From: an uncultured Eubacteriales bacterium
Lineage (GTDB): Bacteria > Bacillota > Clostridia > Oscillospirales > Butyricicoccaceae
DNA: 32,199 nt
Reading direction: 5' to 3'
Assembly: GCA_910586105.1 (NCBI GenBank)
Contig: CAJUGU010000028.1
Span: 2,678-34,876 of the forward strand
Made by a program: the position numbers and the translations under genes. Numbering within the stretch: position 1 is the first letter of the stretch; each line of letters opens with the position of its first letter. This document shows, one piece after another, positions 25,780 through 32,199 of this stretch. A model generated the notes under the pieces. That model saw only the letters and a program-made list of their open reading frames with translations, did not search any database and was not told the DNA's origin.

Positions 25780-27015
25780 TCAATCAAGTCCGTTCTTCCG
25801 ATTCCGATGTTTTTCGCCGTTTTTCGTCCCGTTCACAAATCCTTTACTTTTCGCCGAGGCTGCGCCCTGCGGCTTCTTATAGGGCCGTCTGGCTTCCGCG
25901 CCCTTGAAATACATGTACAGGTCGCAGCGGAGCATGCCGTTATAAAGTTTGCGCTTTTTATCGGCGAGGAAGCCGAAATCCTGTTCAAATCCGGCGTCTG
26001 AAGTCAAAATGTACTGTTTTAAGGAAGACCGCCCGGCGGCGGCGCCAAACCGGCGGTAAAGCGTGCGCGCGGACTCCTGATCGAGCAGCCGTTCACCGTA
26101 GGGCGGGTTGGCAAGCAGTGTCCCGCCGAGACTGCTAAAATCAAGCGTCAGCGCGTCCTGCCGCACGAACGCGGTCGCGGCGGCGACCCCGGCTTTGCGG
26201 GCGTTCTCCCGCGACAGCTCCACGCAGGCCGGGTCAATATCCGAGCCGAAGATCGGGCACGGCGCGTCGGGGCAGGCCAGATCGAGGGCTTCCTCCCGCG
26301 CCTCGCGCCAGGCCGCGGCGGGCAGGAAGCCCCACGCTTCCGCCGCAAACCCACGCAGCAGGCCCGGAGCGCGTTTCTGCGCCAGCATCGCGGCCTCTAT
26401 GGCAATGGTGCCCGAGCCGCAGAACGGGTCGTACAGCGGCTCCCTGCCCCGCCAGCGGGCGATCTTCACCATGGCGGCGGCGAGCGTCTCGCGCAGCGGC
26501 GCGGCGTTCGCGTTCGCACGGTAGCCGCGCTTGTGCAGCCCGTTGCCGCTCGTATCCAAAAAGATCTCGGCCCGGTCGTGCATGATCGAAAACTGGATCT
26601 GCACCTTTTCGCCATCCTCCGCAAACCAGCCCTGCCCATAGTGGGCCGCGAGCCGGCCGGCGACCGCCTTTTTGACGATCCGCTGACAGTCCGGGATTGA
26701 ATGCAGCGCCGAATCCAGCGAGTGCCCCCGCACGGGAAAGGCGGTGTTTGCCGACAGGTAATCTTCCCACGGGACGGCGCGGACGCCTTCAAACAGCTCG
26801 TCGAAGGTATGCGCCGGAAACGCCGCGACGCGCGCCAGTACGCGCTCCGCGCAGCGTAAATGCAGGTTCGCCCAGACGAGCGTCCGTTCGTCGCCGCTGA
26901 AAAATACGCGGCCGTTTTCCGCCGTTACGTCGGTCAGCCTGCCTTGAAAACGCAGCTCGTCGGCAACGATGCCTTCCAGCCCGAACAGCGTCGGCGCACA
27001 AAGTGTAAACTGCAT
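25780..27015 (-). CDS. THUMP-domain class I RNA methyltransferase (RlmL N-domain/YpsC-like)
   Basis: Predicted SAM-dependent guanine-N2 methyltransferase of 23S rRNA, 411 residues. The N-terminal ferredoxin-like and THUMP part (1-155) includes CAPTLFGLEGIVADELRFQG and FSIMHDRAEIFLDTSGNGLH. The catalytic UPF0020 domain has KRGYRANANAAPLRETLAAA, SAM-binding DPFCGSGTIAIEAAMLA, the acidic FGSDIDPA and catalytic NPPYGERL. The tail is Lys/Arg-rich (about 370-411), fitting RNA contact. AGGAGGGG lies before the ATG. It is alone on the strand between groESL and an MFS transporter gene. The exact target base cannot be read from sequence; the E. coli RlmL G2445 activity is the nearest known one. Confidence 0.9.
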   Translation of the reverse strand: MQFTLCAPTLFGLEGIVADELRFQGRLTDVTAENGRVFFSGDERTLVWANLHLRCAERVLARVAAFPAHTFDELFEGVRAVPWEDYLSANTAFPVRGHSLDSALHSIPDCQRIVKKAVAGRLAAHYGQGWFAEDGEKVQIQFSIMHDRAEIFLDTSGNGLHKRGYRANANAAPLRETLAAAMVKIARWRGREPLYDPFCGSGTIAIEAAMLAQKRAPGLLRGFAAEAWGFLPAAAWREAREEALDLACPDAPCPIFGSDIDPACVELSRENARKAGVAAATAFVRQDALTLDFSSLGGTLLANPPYGERLLDQESARTLYRRFGAAAGRSSLKQYILTSDAGFEQDFGFLADKKRKLYNGMLRCDLYMYFKGAEARRPYKKPQGAASAKSKGFVNGTKNGEKHRNRKNGLD

Positions 27016-27065
27016 GGTTCAGATCCCCTCCTGTAGATCCGGCCAAAGCCGGTAAAAAGCCGATC

Positions 27066-27136
27066 GGCGTTGTCCGCATAGGCCCACCCTGCGGACAACG
27101 CCTGAAAGAAATAGAAGCGTCATTTTATGACGCTTC
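27066..27136 (-). terminator. Terminator structures after the MFS gene
   Basis: The hairpin GAAGCGTCA (27114-27122) / TGACGCTTC (27128-27136) overlaps the MFS stop codon. A perfect 13-bp stem, GGCGTTGTCCGCA (27066-27078) / TGCGGACAACGCC (27090-27102), follows on the minus strand, then palindrome GCCGATCGGC with TTTTT. Together they should end transcription before the methyltransferase gene. Confidence 0.65.
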
Positions 27137-28348
27137 GTCGTCCATATCGATCTCGTCCTCCGGTAAAGCAGGCCGGCTGATACGGCGCATCCGCACGCCG
27201 CCCCCGCGTTTGGAAGCCAATACCCCCTGCATCAAAAACGCGACCATGACGAACAGGCAGATCGACAGCACCAGCACGATCCGCATACCGAGCTGGCTGC
27301 CCAGCAGGCCCGCAAGCAGGGAGAAGACCGCAGAGCCTGCGCATTCCCACAGCAGCATCACGGAAAGCGTTGCGCCGCCGCCCTCTTCATCGAGCGCCGC
27401 GCTCGTCAGCAGCGGCCAGATCCCGGCGATGCCGAGGCCGACGCCAAAGACAGCGAACCAGAACAGTTTCCCATCCGGAACCGCCGCGCACAGGCACAGG
27501 GAACACACCAGAAGGACGGAAAACGCCGATGCGACGCTGCCCACTGGGAACCGTTTCAGGAAGTATACGCAAAGCACGCGTCCAACGGCGACGCAGCCCC
27601 ACAGCAGGGAATCGGCAATGCCAACGATCACAGGCGTATAACCCAGCGTGTGCATCATGTAACCGGCCATCCAGCCGGTAGCGATCACGCCCGCGCCTGC
27701 GTAAAGGAACAACGTGAAGTACGACGAATACATCCGGCGCAGACGGAAGGCCGAACCCAGTTCCGACTGCCATCCCGTCTCCGGCTCGGTCACGGGGAAA
27801 GGGACCAGCGTGTAAAACAACGCAAACACCGCCATCGCCACGCCCAGCCAGAAGAAGATATCCTTCCAACTCCGGTCATGAAAGAGCATAATACCACAAT
27901 AGACCGCCCCCAGCACGGAGCCGATCGCCATAACGATCGCGATCTCCGGGATGGCGGAAGTATAAGTACGCCCGGTGAACAGGCAAAGGCAACCGATGCT
28001 TACGAGCAACACAAAAACAGCCGCGACCCCCAACGCCGCAAGGCACAGGCAAACAAGTGGGAACCGATCCACCCATCCCAGCAGCAGGGAAGCCCCCGCA
28101 AAAAGGAAAAGCCCAACAGAAACCGCATGATGCCGTTGTCCCAGACCGGAGACCAGCCTTCCCGCAAACGGGCAGACGACAATATTCAAAATGTAATACG
28201 CGGCAAAGAGCAGGCCGGACCATGCAATGCCGTGGCCAAAGTCTTTTCCGATGAGAAGCGCCAGCGGAGCAACAATGCTTTGGGATGCAGCAAAGACGCA
28301 GACCGCGGCACAGGTCATAACGACCGAAAGGCCGTTTTTGAACTTCAT
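27125..28348 (-). CDS. Major facilitator superfamily transporter
   Basis: This 407-residue inner-membrane carrier has about 12 hydrophobic helices (for example VVMTCAAVCVFAASQSIVAP, LLFAAYYILNIVVCPFAGRL and IAGIWPLLTSAALDEEGG) and the typical loop 2-3 sequence GRLVSGLGQRHH. The substrate is not evident; the fold resembles bacterial MFS permeases for sugars or organic acids and efflux pumps alike. The cytoplasmic tail is acidic (DEIDMDDEAS). I start at 28348 (MKFKNGLSVV) because GGAGG lies 7 bases before it; longer starts at 28390 would place codons inside the promoter. The promoter holds a palindrome between its -35 and -10 boxes, so a repressor probably controls the gene in response to a ligand. 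Confidence 0.88.
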   Translation of the reverse strand: MKFKNGLSVVMTCAAVCVFAASQSIVAPLALLIGKDFGHGIAWSGLLFAAYYILNIVVCPFAGRLVSGLGQRHHAVSVGLFLFAGASLLLGWVDRFPLVCLCLAALGVAAVFVLLVSIGCLCLFTGRTYTSAIPEIAIVMAIGSVLGAVYCGIMLFHDRSWKDIFFWLGVAMAVFALFYTLVPFPVTEPETGWQSELGSAFRLRRMYSSYFTLFLYAGAGVIATGWMAGYMMHTLGYTPVIVGIADSLLWGCVAVGRVLCVYFLKRFPVGSVASAFSVLLVCSLCLCAAVPDGKLFWFAVFGVGLGIAGIWPLLTSAALDEEGGGATLSVMLLWECAGSAVFSLLAGLLGSQLGMRIVLVLSICLFVMVAFLMQGVLASKRGGGVRMRRISRPALPEDEIDMDDEAS

Positions 28349-28379
28349 TGCAAGACCTCCATAAGAACTACCGGTTTCC

Positions 28380-28407
28380 ATTATAAACATTTATCCGATA
28401 AATGCAA
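28380..28407 (-). promoter_or_regulatory. MFS promoter with internal operator palindrome
   Basis: On the minus strand TTGCAT (28402-28407), 16 bp and TATAAT (28380-28385) form a good promoter. CATTTATCCGATAAATG (28388-28404, 8-bp arms around one base) fills the spacer. This is a typical place for a TetR- or MarR-like repressor; none is encoded nearby. Confidence 0.75.
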
Positions 28408-28762
28408 GTGCTTTTTTCCACTTTCCTCAAAATTGCTGCTTTTTCGCCGTTCCGCCCGAACGACCGATCAAATCGCCGTGCAATTCGGTCAATTTTCGTG
28501 CAAATGAACGGGGATGATTTCAAAAAAATTTGCGAAAAACGCCGCCGGTAGGATCGCGCAGGGAACCGACTTTACAGGGAATCCGTCCGGGCGGGCCGGA
28601 GGCTGGCATGCAAAGGGTTGCAGGGCCTGAAGCGTCATGGGAAAAGGTGATGAGCCGTAACGGGATCGCCCCTTCCGCTGCGGAGCGGAACGGTGCACGA
28701 AAACTTTCCCGCGCAGCTTCCACGCAGGATCATTTGAAGCCGGAAATCGGCCAAAACGAGAA
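28408..28762. other. Intergenic region between the MFS promoter and the tRNA-fragment site
   Basis: No gene is supported in these 355 bases. Short frames on both strands have no ribosome site and no family resemblance. Small stems occur (TTCCGCT / AGCGGAA near 28670-28690). The stretch 28560-28700 is G-rich and might be a structured RNA, but I could not match it to any known class. Confidence 0.4.
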
Positions 28763-28792
28763 AAGAGGCATATATCTTACGATATATGCCTC
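28763..28792 (-). terminator. Terminator of the former tRNA gene
   Basis: GAGGCATATATC (28765-28776) and GATATATGCCTC (28781-28792) form a perfect 12-bp stem with a 4-base loop. On the minus strand TTTTCTCG follows. It begins 6 bases past the CCA end of the tRNA 3' fragment, the position expected for a tRNA terminator. Confidence 0.7.
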
Positions 28793-28798
28793 CGGAAT

Positions 28799-28821
28799 TG
28801 GTCCGAGTGACAGGACTTGAA
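28799..28821 (-). repeat. tRNA 3'-end fragment, probable attachment (att) site
   Basis: Read on the minus strand, these 23 bases are a tRNA 3' end: T-loop TTCAAGT, T-stem half CCTGT, acceptor half CACTCGG, discriminator A and CCA. The rest of the tRNA is absent: upstream of the T-loop the T-stem partner is not present and the sequence changes to AT-rich DNA. Integrating elements that target tRNA genes leave exactly such a 3' fragment at one end, with the whole tRNA rebuilt at the other. The fragment is followed by a terminator, so it marks the original tRNA site. The isotype cannot be assigned. Confidence 0.65.
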
Positions 28822-29024
28822 TTAGTGAGATCACGTTTTGCGGTATTTTTTGTTACCTTAAACGGTATGTTTTCATGCCTGTTTGCCATTATTTGCAGTT
28901 GTTTATATACTGTTTTGTACTTTGCTATGTTGCTGATTCCCTATGTCTTAAGGGAAAAAACAAGGGAAAATATTTTTACCCAAAAAGGCTCTGGGCAGCC
29001 ATCGGGCAACATCACAATTAAGAA

Positions 29025-29056
29025 AAAGCCCTTCCGATTCATTTCAGAAGGGCTTT
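29025..29056. terminator. Terminator after the recombinase fragment
   Basis: AAAGCCCTTC (29025-29034) and GAAGGGCTTT (29047-29056) form a perfect 10-bp stem, with T-rich sequence on the minus-strand exit. It lies 31 bp after the fragment's stop codon. Confidence 0.7.
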
Positions 29057-29086
29057 CTTCCTCGAGATGGATGGTCAACCGGCAAT

Positions 29087-29428
29087 TTATTCATTTACCC
29101 ATTCCTGCCCTTCGGGTAATTCCATCATGGTTGTTGGCAGATCGATCACCTTCAAGCGGATACCATTATCCTTAAAGAATTGCAGCTCGGTTTTGATGTC
29201 GGCTTTGTTGCGGCTCAGTCGATCGAGCGATTTCACCACCAGCGTATCCCCCGGGCGTAGCATAGCCGTTTTCAGCGCCTGATAACCGGGACGGTCGAGG
29301 TTCCTGCCGGACTCCTTATCTGTGATGATCTCCCGCTCATCTGCGCCCATCTTTTGAAAGGCTTCGAGCTGACAATCAAGGTTTTGCTCGCAAGTCGGGA
29401 CCCGGGCATAATAATAGACCCGATTCAA
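29087..29428 (-). pseudogene. Truncated serine recombinase, catalytic Ser lost
   Basis: The 113 residues match the N-terminal catalytic domain of resolvase/invertase-type recombinases: MNRVYYYARVPTCEQNLDCQ, DKESGRNLDRPGYQALKTA and DTLVVKSLDRLSRNKADI. The family nucleophile is the Ser of YARVS; here it is Pro (YARVPT). The protein stops right after PEGQEW, so the long helix and DNA-binding domain are missing. It can hardly be active. A good ribosome site (AAGGAGGG) remains. It could persist as a relic or, less likely, as a protein with a new role. Confidence 0.8.
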
Positions 29429-29449
29429 AACGTTCCCTCCTTCAAAAAG

Positions 29450-29479
29450 TGTCCGGGAAGGTGTTGCACTTCCCGGACA
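29450..29479 (-). terminator. Terminator upstream of the recombinase fragment
   Basis: TGTCCGGGAAG (29450-29460) and CTTCCCGGACA (29469-29479) form a perfect 11-bp stem, followed on the minus strand by CTTTTTG. It probably ends the transcript of the small genes upstream. Confidence 0.75.
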
Positions 29480-29553
29480 TGTCCCTAAATTGATTTTCGA
29501 CCTTTTCGGACACGATTTCGCGCCCGAAACACAGTGTTCATAAAGCTATACCT

Positions 29554-29628
29554 TTATGAACGGGTAGAGCCATCGTCAAGCGCGTTGATGACTTCACCGA
29601 GTAACACCAAAATTGTACCCAGTCCCAT
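29554..29628 (-). CDS. 24-residue hydrophobic peptide
   Basis: A short frame encodes MGLGTILVLLGEVINALDDG plus STRS and stops. The ribosome site is nearly perfect (AAGGAGGTGAGC, 6-7 bases before ATG), the best in the element, which argues for real translation. The first 16 residues are hydrophobic/amphipathic, the end polar. It could be a membrane peptide, for example of small-toxin type, or a leader peptide for downstream genes; neither is shown. It lies between the 72-residue gene and a terminator. Its stop overlaps a small hairpin (29539-29558) and an 18-codon basic frame follows (29485-29541). Confidence 0.55.
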   Translation of the reverse strand: MGLGTILVLLGEVINALDDGSTRS

Positions 29629-29688
29629 ATGCTCACCTCCTTTCCCCATGAGAGAACCGTTCCCCCAGTGTCGTGATTCGCAGTTGTT

Positions 29689-29907
29689 TTACTGGTCTTC
29701 GGGAACTTTCCCATACAGATCATCGACAAAATACCAGCCAACGAAAGGATTGAAAATCGCCGTACAGCGGACGCCATTATATTTTGCCAGATACAGGTTG
29801 TCGCCAATGCATTTGACGATTTCGGCTTCGCCTAACGCATTCCGGTCAGTTGCGAAATCCTTCAAACTATGAATATACGCTTGTACTTCACGCCTTTGCG
29901 CCTCCAT
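29689..29907 (-). CDS. Small unknown protein of the element
   Basis: This 72-residue protein starts MEAQRREVQAYIHSLKDFAT and contains CIGDNLYLAKYNGVRCTAIF and NPFVGWYFVDDLYG. The pattern of strands around YLAKYNGVRC looks like a small globular beta protein. No family is recognised. The gene overlaps the end of the 172-residue gene by 20 bases, showing they belong together. GGAAAG lies before the ATG. It is probably an accessory gene of the mobile element. Confidence 0.65.
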   Translation of the reverse strand: MEAQRREVQAYIHSLKDFATDRNALGEAEIVKCIGDNLYLAKYNGVRCTAIFNPFVGWYFVDDLYGKVPEDQ

Positions 29908-30406
29908 TTAAATATCTTTCCAACAGGGTACAGTACCCGTAAACCTGATCGGCCGTAAGGTCGATCCACTCACCGCAATCAACCTGATCGCCCGCTAATG
30001 GCTCTAAATGAACTTTCCCATCAGTGCTTGATTTGCGCGCTTGAATACAGGTGTCGCCAAAGTAATAGCAGATTGTCCCATCAAGTTGTTCCGTCCGTGT
30101 AAAACATGGAACCAACGAGGCATCTTTCATTTGTTCGAAAATGCAGCAATATTGCACTTTCCAGCCATTCTGATTTCCTTCCGCAGCCATGTACCAGTCC
30201 AGACGAACGCCTTGGCCGCTGCTCCTATCCAGACAATCACCAAAGATAGAATAACCGCCCATATTCGGCCGGAATGCCTTGTTAACGCTGCTGATCCGAT
30301 AGGTTCGGTGCAGTAAAGGATACGGCGCGTTAAAACTGTCCTCGGTAAAGACGATGTGCGCTTTCAAATCTTGCGTTGGCGAATTGCGTTTCAAATTTTG
30401 AAACAT
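29888..30406 (-). CDS. Unknown protein of the element
   Basis: This 172-residue protein starts MFQNLKRNSPTQDLKAHIVF at its first ATG. It contains PNMGGYSIFGDCLDRSSGQG and YCTLLERYLNGGAKA near the end. No signal peptide or membrane segment is seen and no family is recognised; the composition is like small proteins of conjugative-element cargo. The ATG has no good ribosome site, but GGAGGGAGCGGG precedes an in-frame ATA eight codons upstream (30428-30430) that would give IKYEKLKQM before the ATG. Start by ATA or a mutated ATG is possible. It overlaps the 72-residue gene and follows a strong hairpin. Confidence 0.65.
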   Translation of the reverse strand: MFQNLKRNSPTQDLKAHIVFTEDSFNAPYPLLHRTYRISSVNKAFRPNMGGYSIFGDCLDRSSGQGVRLDWYMAAEGNQNGWKVQYCCIFEQMKDASLVPCFTRTEQLDGTICYYFGDTCIQARKSSTDGKVHLEPLAGDQVDCGEWIDLTADQVYGYCTLLERYLNGGAKA

Positions 30407-30453
30407 TTGCTTTAACTTTTCGTATTTTATCCCGCTCCCTCCAAAACAGACAA

Positions 30454-30485
30454 CCCGGTACCGTTATTGTGATAACGGTACCGGG
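30454..30485 (-). terminator. Strong hairpin between the 259- and 172-residue genes
   Basis: CCCGGTACCGTTAT (30454-30467) and ATAACGGTACCGGG (30472-30485) form a perfect 14-bp stem with a 4-base loop, just after the upstream gene stop. On the minus strand TTGTCTGTTTTG follows: partial termination or mRNA protection. Confidence 0.65.
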
Positions 30486-30494
30486 TGATTCGTT

Positions 30495-31274
30495 TCATCC
30501 TGCTTCGGGCAGCTTTTGCTCAATCTCAGATGCATGGACAACTTCCATAAATTGCTTTGCAAATGCCTTTGCACAAGCTGCTTTTTCTACATCAAGAACA
30601 TCGACCGTCTCGAAAAGGTATTGTGCATACGGTTTACCGGTCTTACTGGTTGCCTTTTTCAGCGTGATTTTTGTGACCACGCCATTGATTGGCTTTAGCG
30701 TGCTTGCGAGCCGGGTCATATATTTCAGGAACAACATCTTGCTGGATACCGGAACCCGCACCAGCAATGGGATAATATTATTCGGACGCAGCAGGAACAG
30801 CACGACAGATTCCTTACAGGCTTTTGCATTGGATTCCCCATCCTTGGAACCAAAATCATTATAGGGACAGTGCGCACATACTTTCCCATCCTGTGAAACG
30901 ATACTGTTTGCACTCAAACATGCGGGCGGAGTACCTTCAACAGGGTCGGCGGTATCCCAGTAAGCGCGTGGTGTTGTATAATCAAGAATGATCCCCGTCA
31001 GTTCCTTTTCCGCTTCGTCACCGGCCAGCCCCGGCACGGAAAATACCGTCGAACCACCAGAGGGCGCTTTTACAATGTCGAAAAGCTGGAAAGACAGCGG
31101 CTGGTTCTTTAAATTCGCCTTAATGATATCCATAGCATTACTTGTTAACGCAAGATAGCCGGAATCGGCTGGCACAGACGCTGGTTCTGAGACTACAGCA
31201 AACGACTGCTGGGCAGGCTCCTGCAACGCCTGTACTTTACCGTCCAAACGGGTTTTCAGCTTTGTAGTATCCAT
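30495..31274 (-). CDS. Cys-cluster protein of a phage-like recombination module
   Basis: This 259-residue cytoplasmic protein starts MDTTKLKTRLDGKVQALQEP after GGAGGT. The middle holds GIILDYTTPRAYWDT and a Cys cluster, ACLSANSIVSQDGKVCAHCP continuing to YNDFGSKDGESNAKACKE, likely a zinc site. The later part (LFLLRPNNIIPLLVRVPVSS and KYMTRLAST) is strand-rich, with a closing VTKITLKKATSKTGKPYAQY segment. I do not assign a family with certainty. Similar proteins sit beside YqaJ exonucleases in ICEs and phages and are thought to bind single-stranded DNA. It follows the yqaJ fragment by 15 bp on the same strand, which supports a recombination role. Confidence 0.6.
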   Translation of the reverse strand: MDTTKLKTRLDGKVQALQEPAQQSFAVVSEPASVPADSGYLALTSNAMDIIKANLKNQPLSFQLFDIVKAPSGGSTVFSVPGLAGDEAEKELTGIILDYTTPRAYWDTADPVEGTPPACLSANSIVSQDGKVCAHCPYNDFGSKDGESNAKACKESVVLFLLRPNNIIPLLVRVPVSSKMLFLKYMTRLASTLKPINGVVTKITLKKATSKTGKPYAQYLFETVDVLDVEKAACAKAFAKQFMEVVHASEIEQKLPEAG

Positions 31275-31289
31275 GATTTTTACCTCCGT

Positions 31290-31925
31290 TTATACCGTGT
31301 CTTTGATTGAGAATCGACGATATGACAACTTATTAGCATACTTTTTGTATAGTGTCGGATGCTCTGCCTTTAAGGTTTTGCTGTCAAGCCGTTCCTGCGA
31401 AACGCTTTTCCACGTAATGACTCGATCGCCAACCGTTCCGATCTCATTCTCACCCATCAGCTGTTTTAACAGGTTTTCAGCTTCCTGTTTCTGCCCCTTC
31501 CATGTTTCCAACTGCTCACAGGCTGTATCGTACCGTTGAAGCAAATCAAGTGCTGAATCAGGCAGGGCAATTTTGGATTTGGGCACGCTGCTTGGGAAGC
31601 GCTTCGCAAGGAACTTTACCGATGCATCCGAACCATCCAGCGGCGGCGGAGTCTCAGATTGTACATGCTCCCAAAAGTTCGTTTCCAAATCAATCAGCAT
31701 AGCGATCAATTCGTCATCGCGTTCGATGAACTTCCAGCGGAATGAATTCCCGCCAATCAGGACGGCAATATAGGTACCCCGGTATCCGGTCACTCCCATA
31801 TAGTGCTGAATTTGCAACAGATATTCGTCGGGGATGGAATCCTCCCATTCACCGGCTTTGTAAGCCGAAGCGGTCTTTGCTTCAAAGATACAGGTTCCGA
31901 AATCCTGGACTTCACAAAGCTGAGG
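31290..31925 (-). pseudogene. YqaJ-type viral recombinase, 5' truncated by a second element
   Basis: The C-terminal part of a lambda-exonuclease-like YqaJ protein can be read from 31925 down: CEVQDFGTCIFEAKTASAYK (with the E-x-K catalytic pair), SIPDEYLLQIQHYMGVTGYR, AVLIGGNSFRWKFIERDDEL and a Lys-rich coiled C-terminus ending SYRRFSIKDTV. The frame continues above the TTG at 31817 with conserved residues, so that TTG is not a true start. It ends at an in-frame TAA (31926-31928) with no start codon, so the N-terminus is missing. The DNA above belongs to another element, whose first gene runs the opposite way. The missing part may lie at the far end of that element. Confidence 0.75.
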
Positions 31926-32020
31926 TTAGATAACGTAACTTCTGAAAGTATCGGAAAATCAAGGTTTTCGAGCGGCGGACAAGCATGATATGTACTAAAA
32001 AATCGAATATCGGCGCATGA

Positions 32021-32065
32021 GCGGCGTTCATATCCCCTGCCGGGGAGATGGGACGCCGCTTTTTT
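32021..32065 (+). terminator. Leader terminator/attenuator before the initiator gene
   Basis: GCGGCGT (32021-32027) pairs with ACGCCGC (32053-32059), with an inner CCCC / GGGG stem, and six T residues follow. It lies 33 bp before the initiator-like gene, a position suited to attenuation. Confidence 0.65.
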
Positions 32066-32097
32066 CATGTCCAGACACCGAAAGGAGCGGAGAACCA

Positions 32098-32199
32098 TGC
32101 CAGTATTCCGCGTGGAGAGGAACAAGGGGTACACGGTGATGTCCAACTACCACCTGCGGGACAAATCCCTGTCCCTGAAAGCCAAGGGCCTGTTGTCGC
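32098..32199 (+). CDS. Replication initiator A-like protein of an ICE (5' part only)
   Basis: The first 34 residues are visible: MPVFRVERNKGYTVMSNYHL then RDKSLSLKAKGLLS, and the window ends. This start is typical of the RepA_N/DUF6017-type initiator proteins near the left end of Tn1549-like conjugative elements of gut Clostridia, which open with a winged-helix domain. AAAGGAG lies 10-11 bases before the ATG. It runs opposite to the yqaJ fragment and marks the second element. Confidence 0.75.

Larger units (their letters stand above)
28799..31925. mobile_element. Degraded integrated element (left part)
   Basis: From the tRNA fragment rightwards the DNA is AT-richer and carries a dead serine recombinase, a 24-codon peptide gene, two small unknown genes, a Cys-cluster protein and a YqaJ exonuclease fragment, all on the minus strand. 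This set matches accessory recombination modules of ICEs and prophages. The element is cut at about 31925 by a second element. Its integrase and other end are outside the window. Confidence 0.6.
31926..32199 (+). mobile_element. Left end of a second, Tn1549-like element
   Basis: From about 31926 the sequence no longer fits yqaJ. It holds a leader with a terminator-like stem and the start of a replication-initiator-like gene on the plus strand. The exact terminus of the element cannot be read from one side. Confidence 0.5.

Noticed and set aside
28560..28700. G-rich stretch that superficially resembles a cobalamin-type riboswitch core (GGGAAAAGGTGATGAG)
   Set aside because: The further conserved segments and pairing are not found, and no gene follows in the right direction.
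29087..29428. Active site-specific recombinase of the element
   Set aside because: The catalytic Ser is replaced by Pro and the DNA-binding half is missing.
31790..32146. 118-codon minus-strand frame across the yqaJ/ICE junction
   Set aside because: It is out of frame with yqaJ, has no ribosome site and spans two unrelated DNA pieces.

Overview
The window looks like the chromosome of a GC-rich Bacillota/Clostridia bacterium, most like the gut Oscillospiraceae (Ruminococcaceae). The signs are the hrcA-grpE-dnaK-dnaJ order, two perfect CIRCE operators, DnaD and DnaI-type helicase loaders, the glmU-prs neighbourhood, YmdB, AGGAGG ribosome binding sites and Tn1549/ICE-like genes at the right edge. 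Most core genes are clearly GC-rich; 19.9-21.8 kb and everything right of 28.8 kb are visibly more AT-rich. No intact tRNA, rRNA or CRISPR array is seen.

Layout. 0-4.6 kb (+): an OmpR-type response regulator, a Na/phosphate cotransporter with a PhoU tail and a histidine kinase; a PhoB-box-like direct repeat sits in the regulator's promoter. 4.7-7.9 kb (-): glmU with a decayed uridyltransferase half, prs and ymdB. 8.1-10.1 kb (+): a DnaD-domain protein and a DnaC/DnaI-type ATPase, translationally coupled. 10.1-11.6 kb: decayed genes and a lipoprotein gene (-). 11.7-11.86 kb (+): a candidate small RNA with its own terminator. 11.9-13.05 kb (+): an SbcD/YhaO-type nuclease without its usual ATPase partner. 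13.2-18.2 kb (+): CIRCE-hrcA-grpE-dnaK-dnaJ. 18.2-23.5 kb (-): an accessory island with two tandem paralogues of unknown function, an operon of a membrane-anchored XRE regulator plus two secreted proteins, another secreted protein and a GNAT acetyltransferase. 23.6-25.7 kb (-): groES-groEL under a second CIRCE. 25.8-28.4 kb (-): a THUMP-type rRNA methyltransferase and an MFS transporter with an operator-like palindrome in its promoter. 28.8 kb to the end: a degraded integrated element that starts at a 23-bp tRNA 3'-end fragment and carries a dead serine recombinase, a 24-codon peptide gene, small unknown genes, a Cys-cluster protein and a 5'-truncated YqaJ exonuclease. A second element, whose first gene resembles the replication initiator of Tn1549-like ICEs, begins where yqaJ is cut.

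How the genes fit together. HrcA made from the first heat-shock operon should repress both that operon and groESL through the two identical-format CIRCE sites. The DnaD/DnaI pair loads the replicative helicase. GlmU and Prs feed cell-wall and nucleotide synthesis. The two-component system wrapped around a phosphate transporter suggests, but does not prove, phosphate-linked signalling.

The least explained signals are: (1) the 18.2-21.9 kb island, where both paralogues keep the same in-frame 17-codon extension and a hairpin just past a TGA stop; (2) the small RNA at 11.73-11.86 kb, complementary to the ribosome binding site of the next gene; (3) a dispersed repeat whose stem shows compensatory changes; (4) the nested mobile elements at the right edge.
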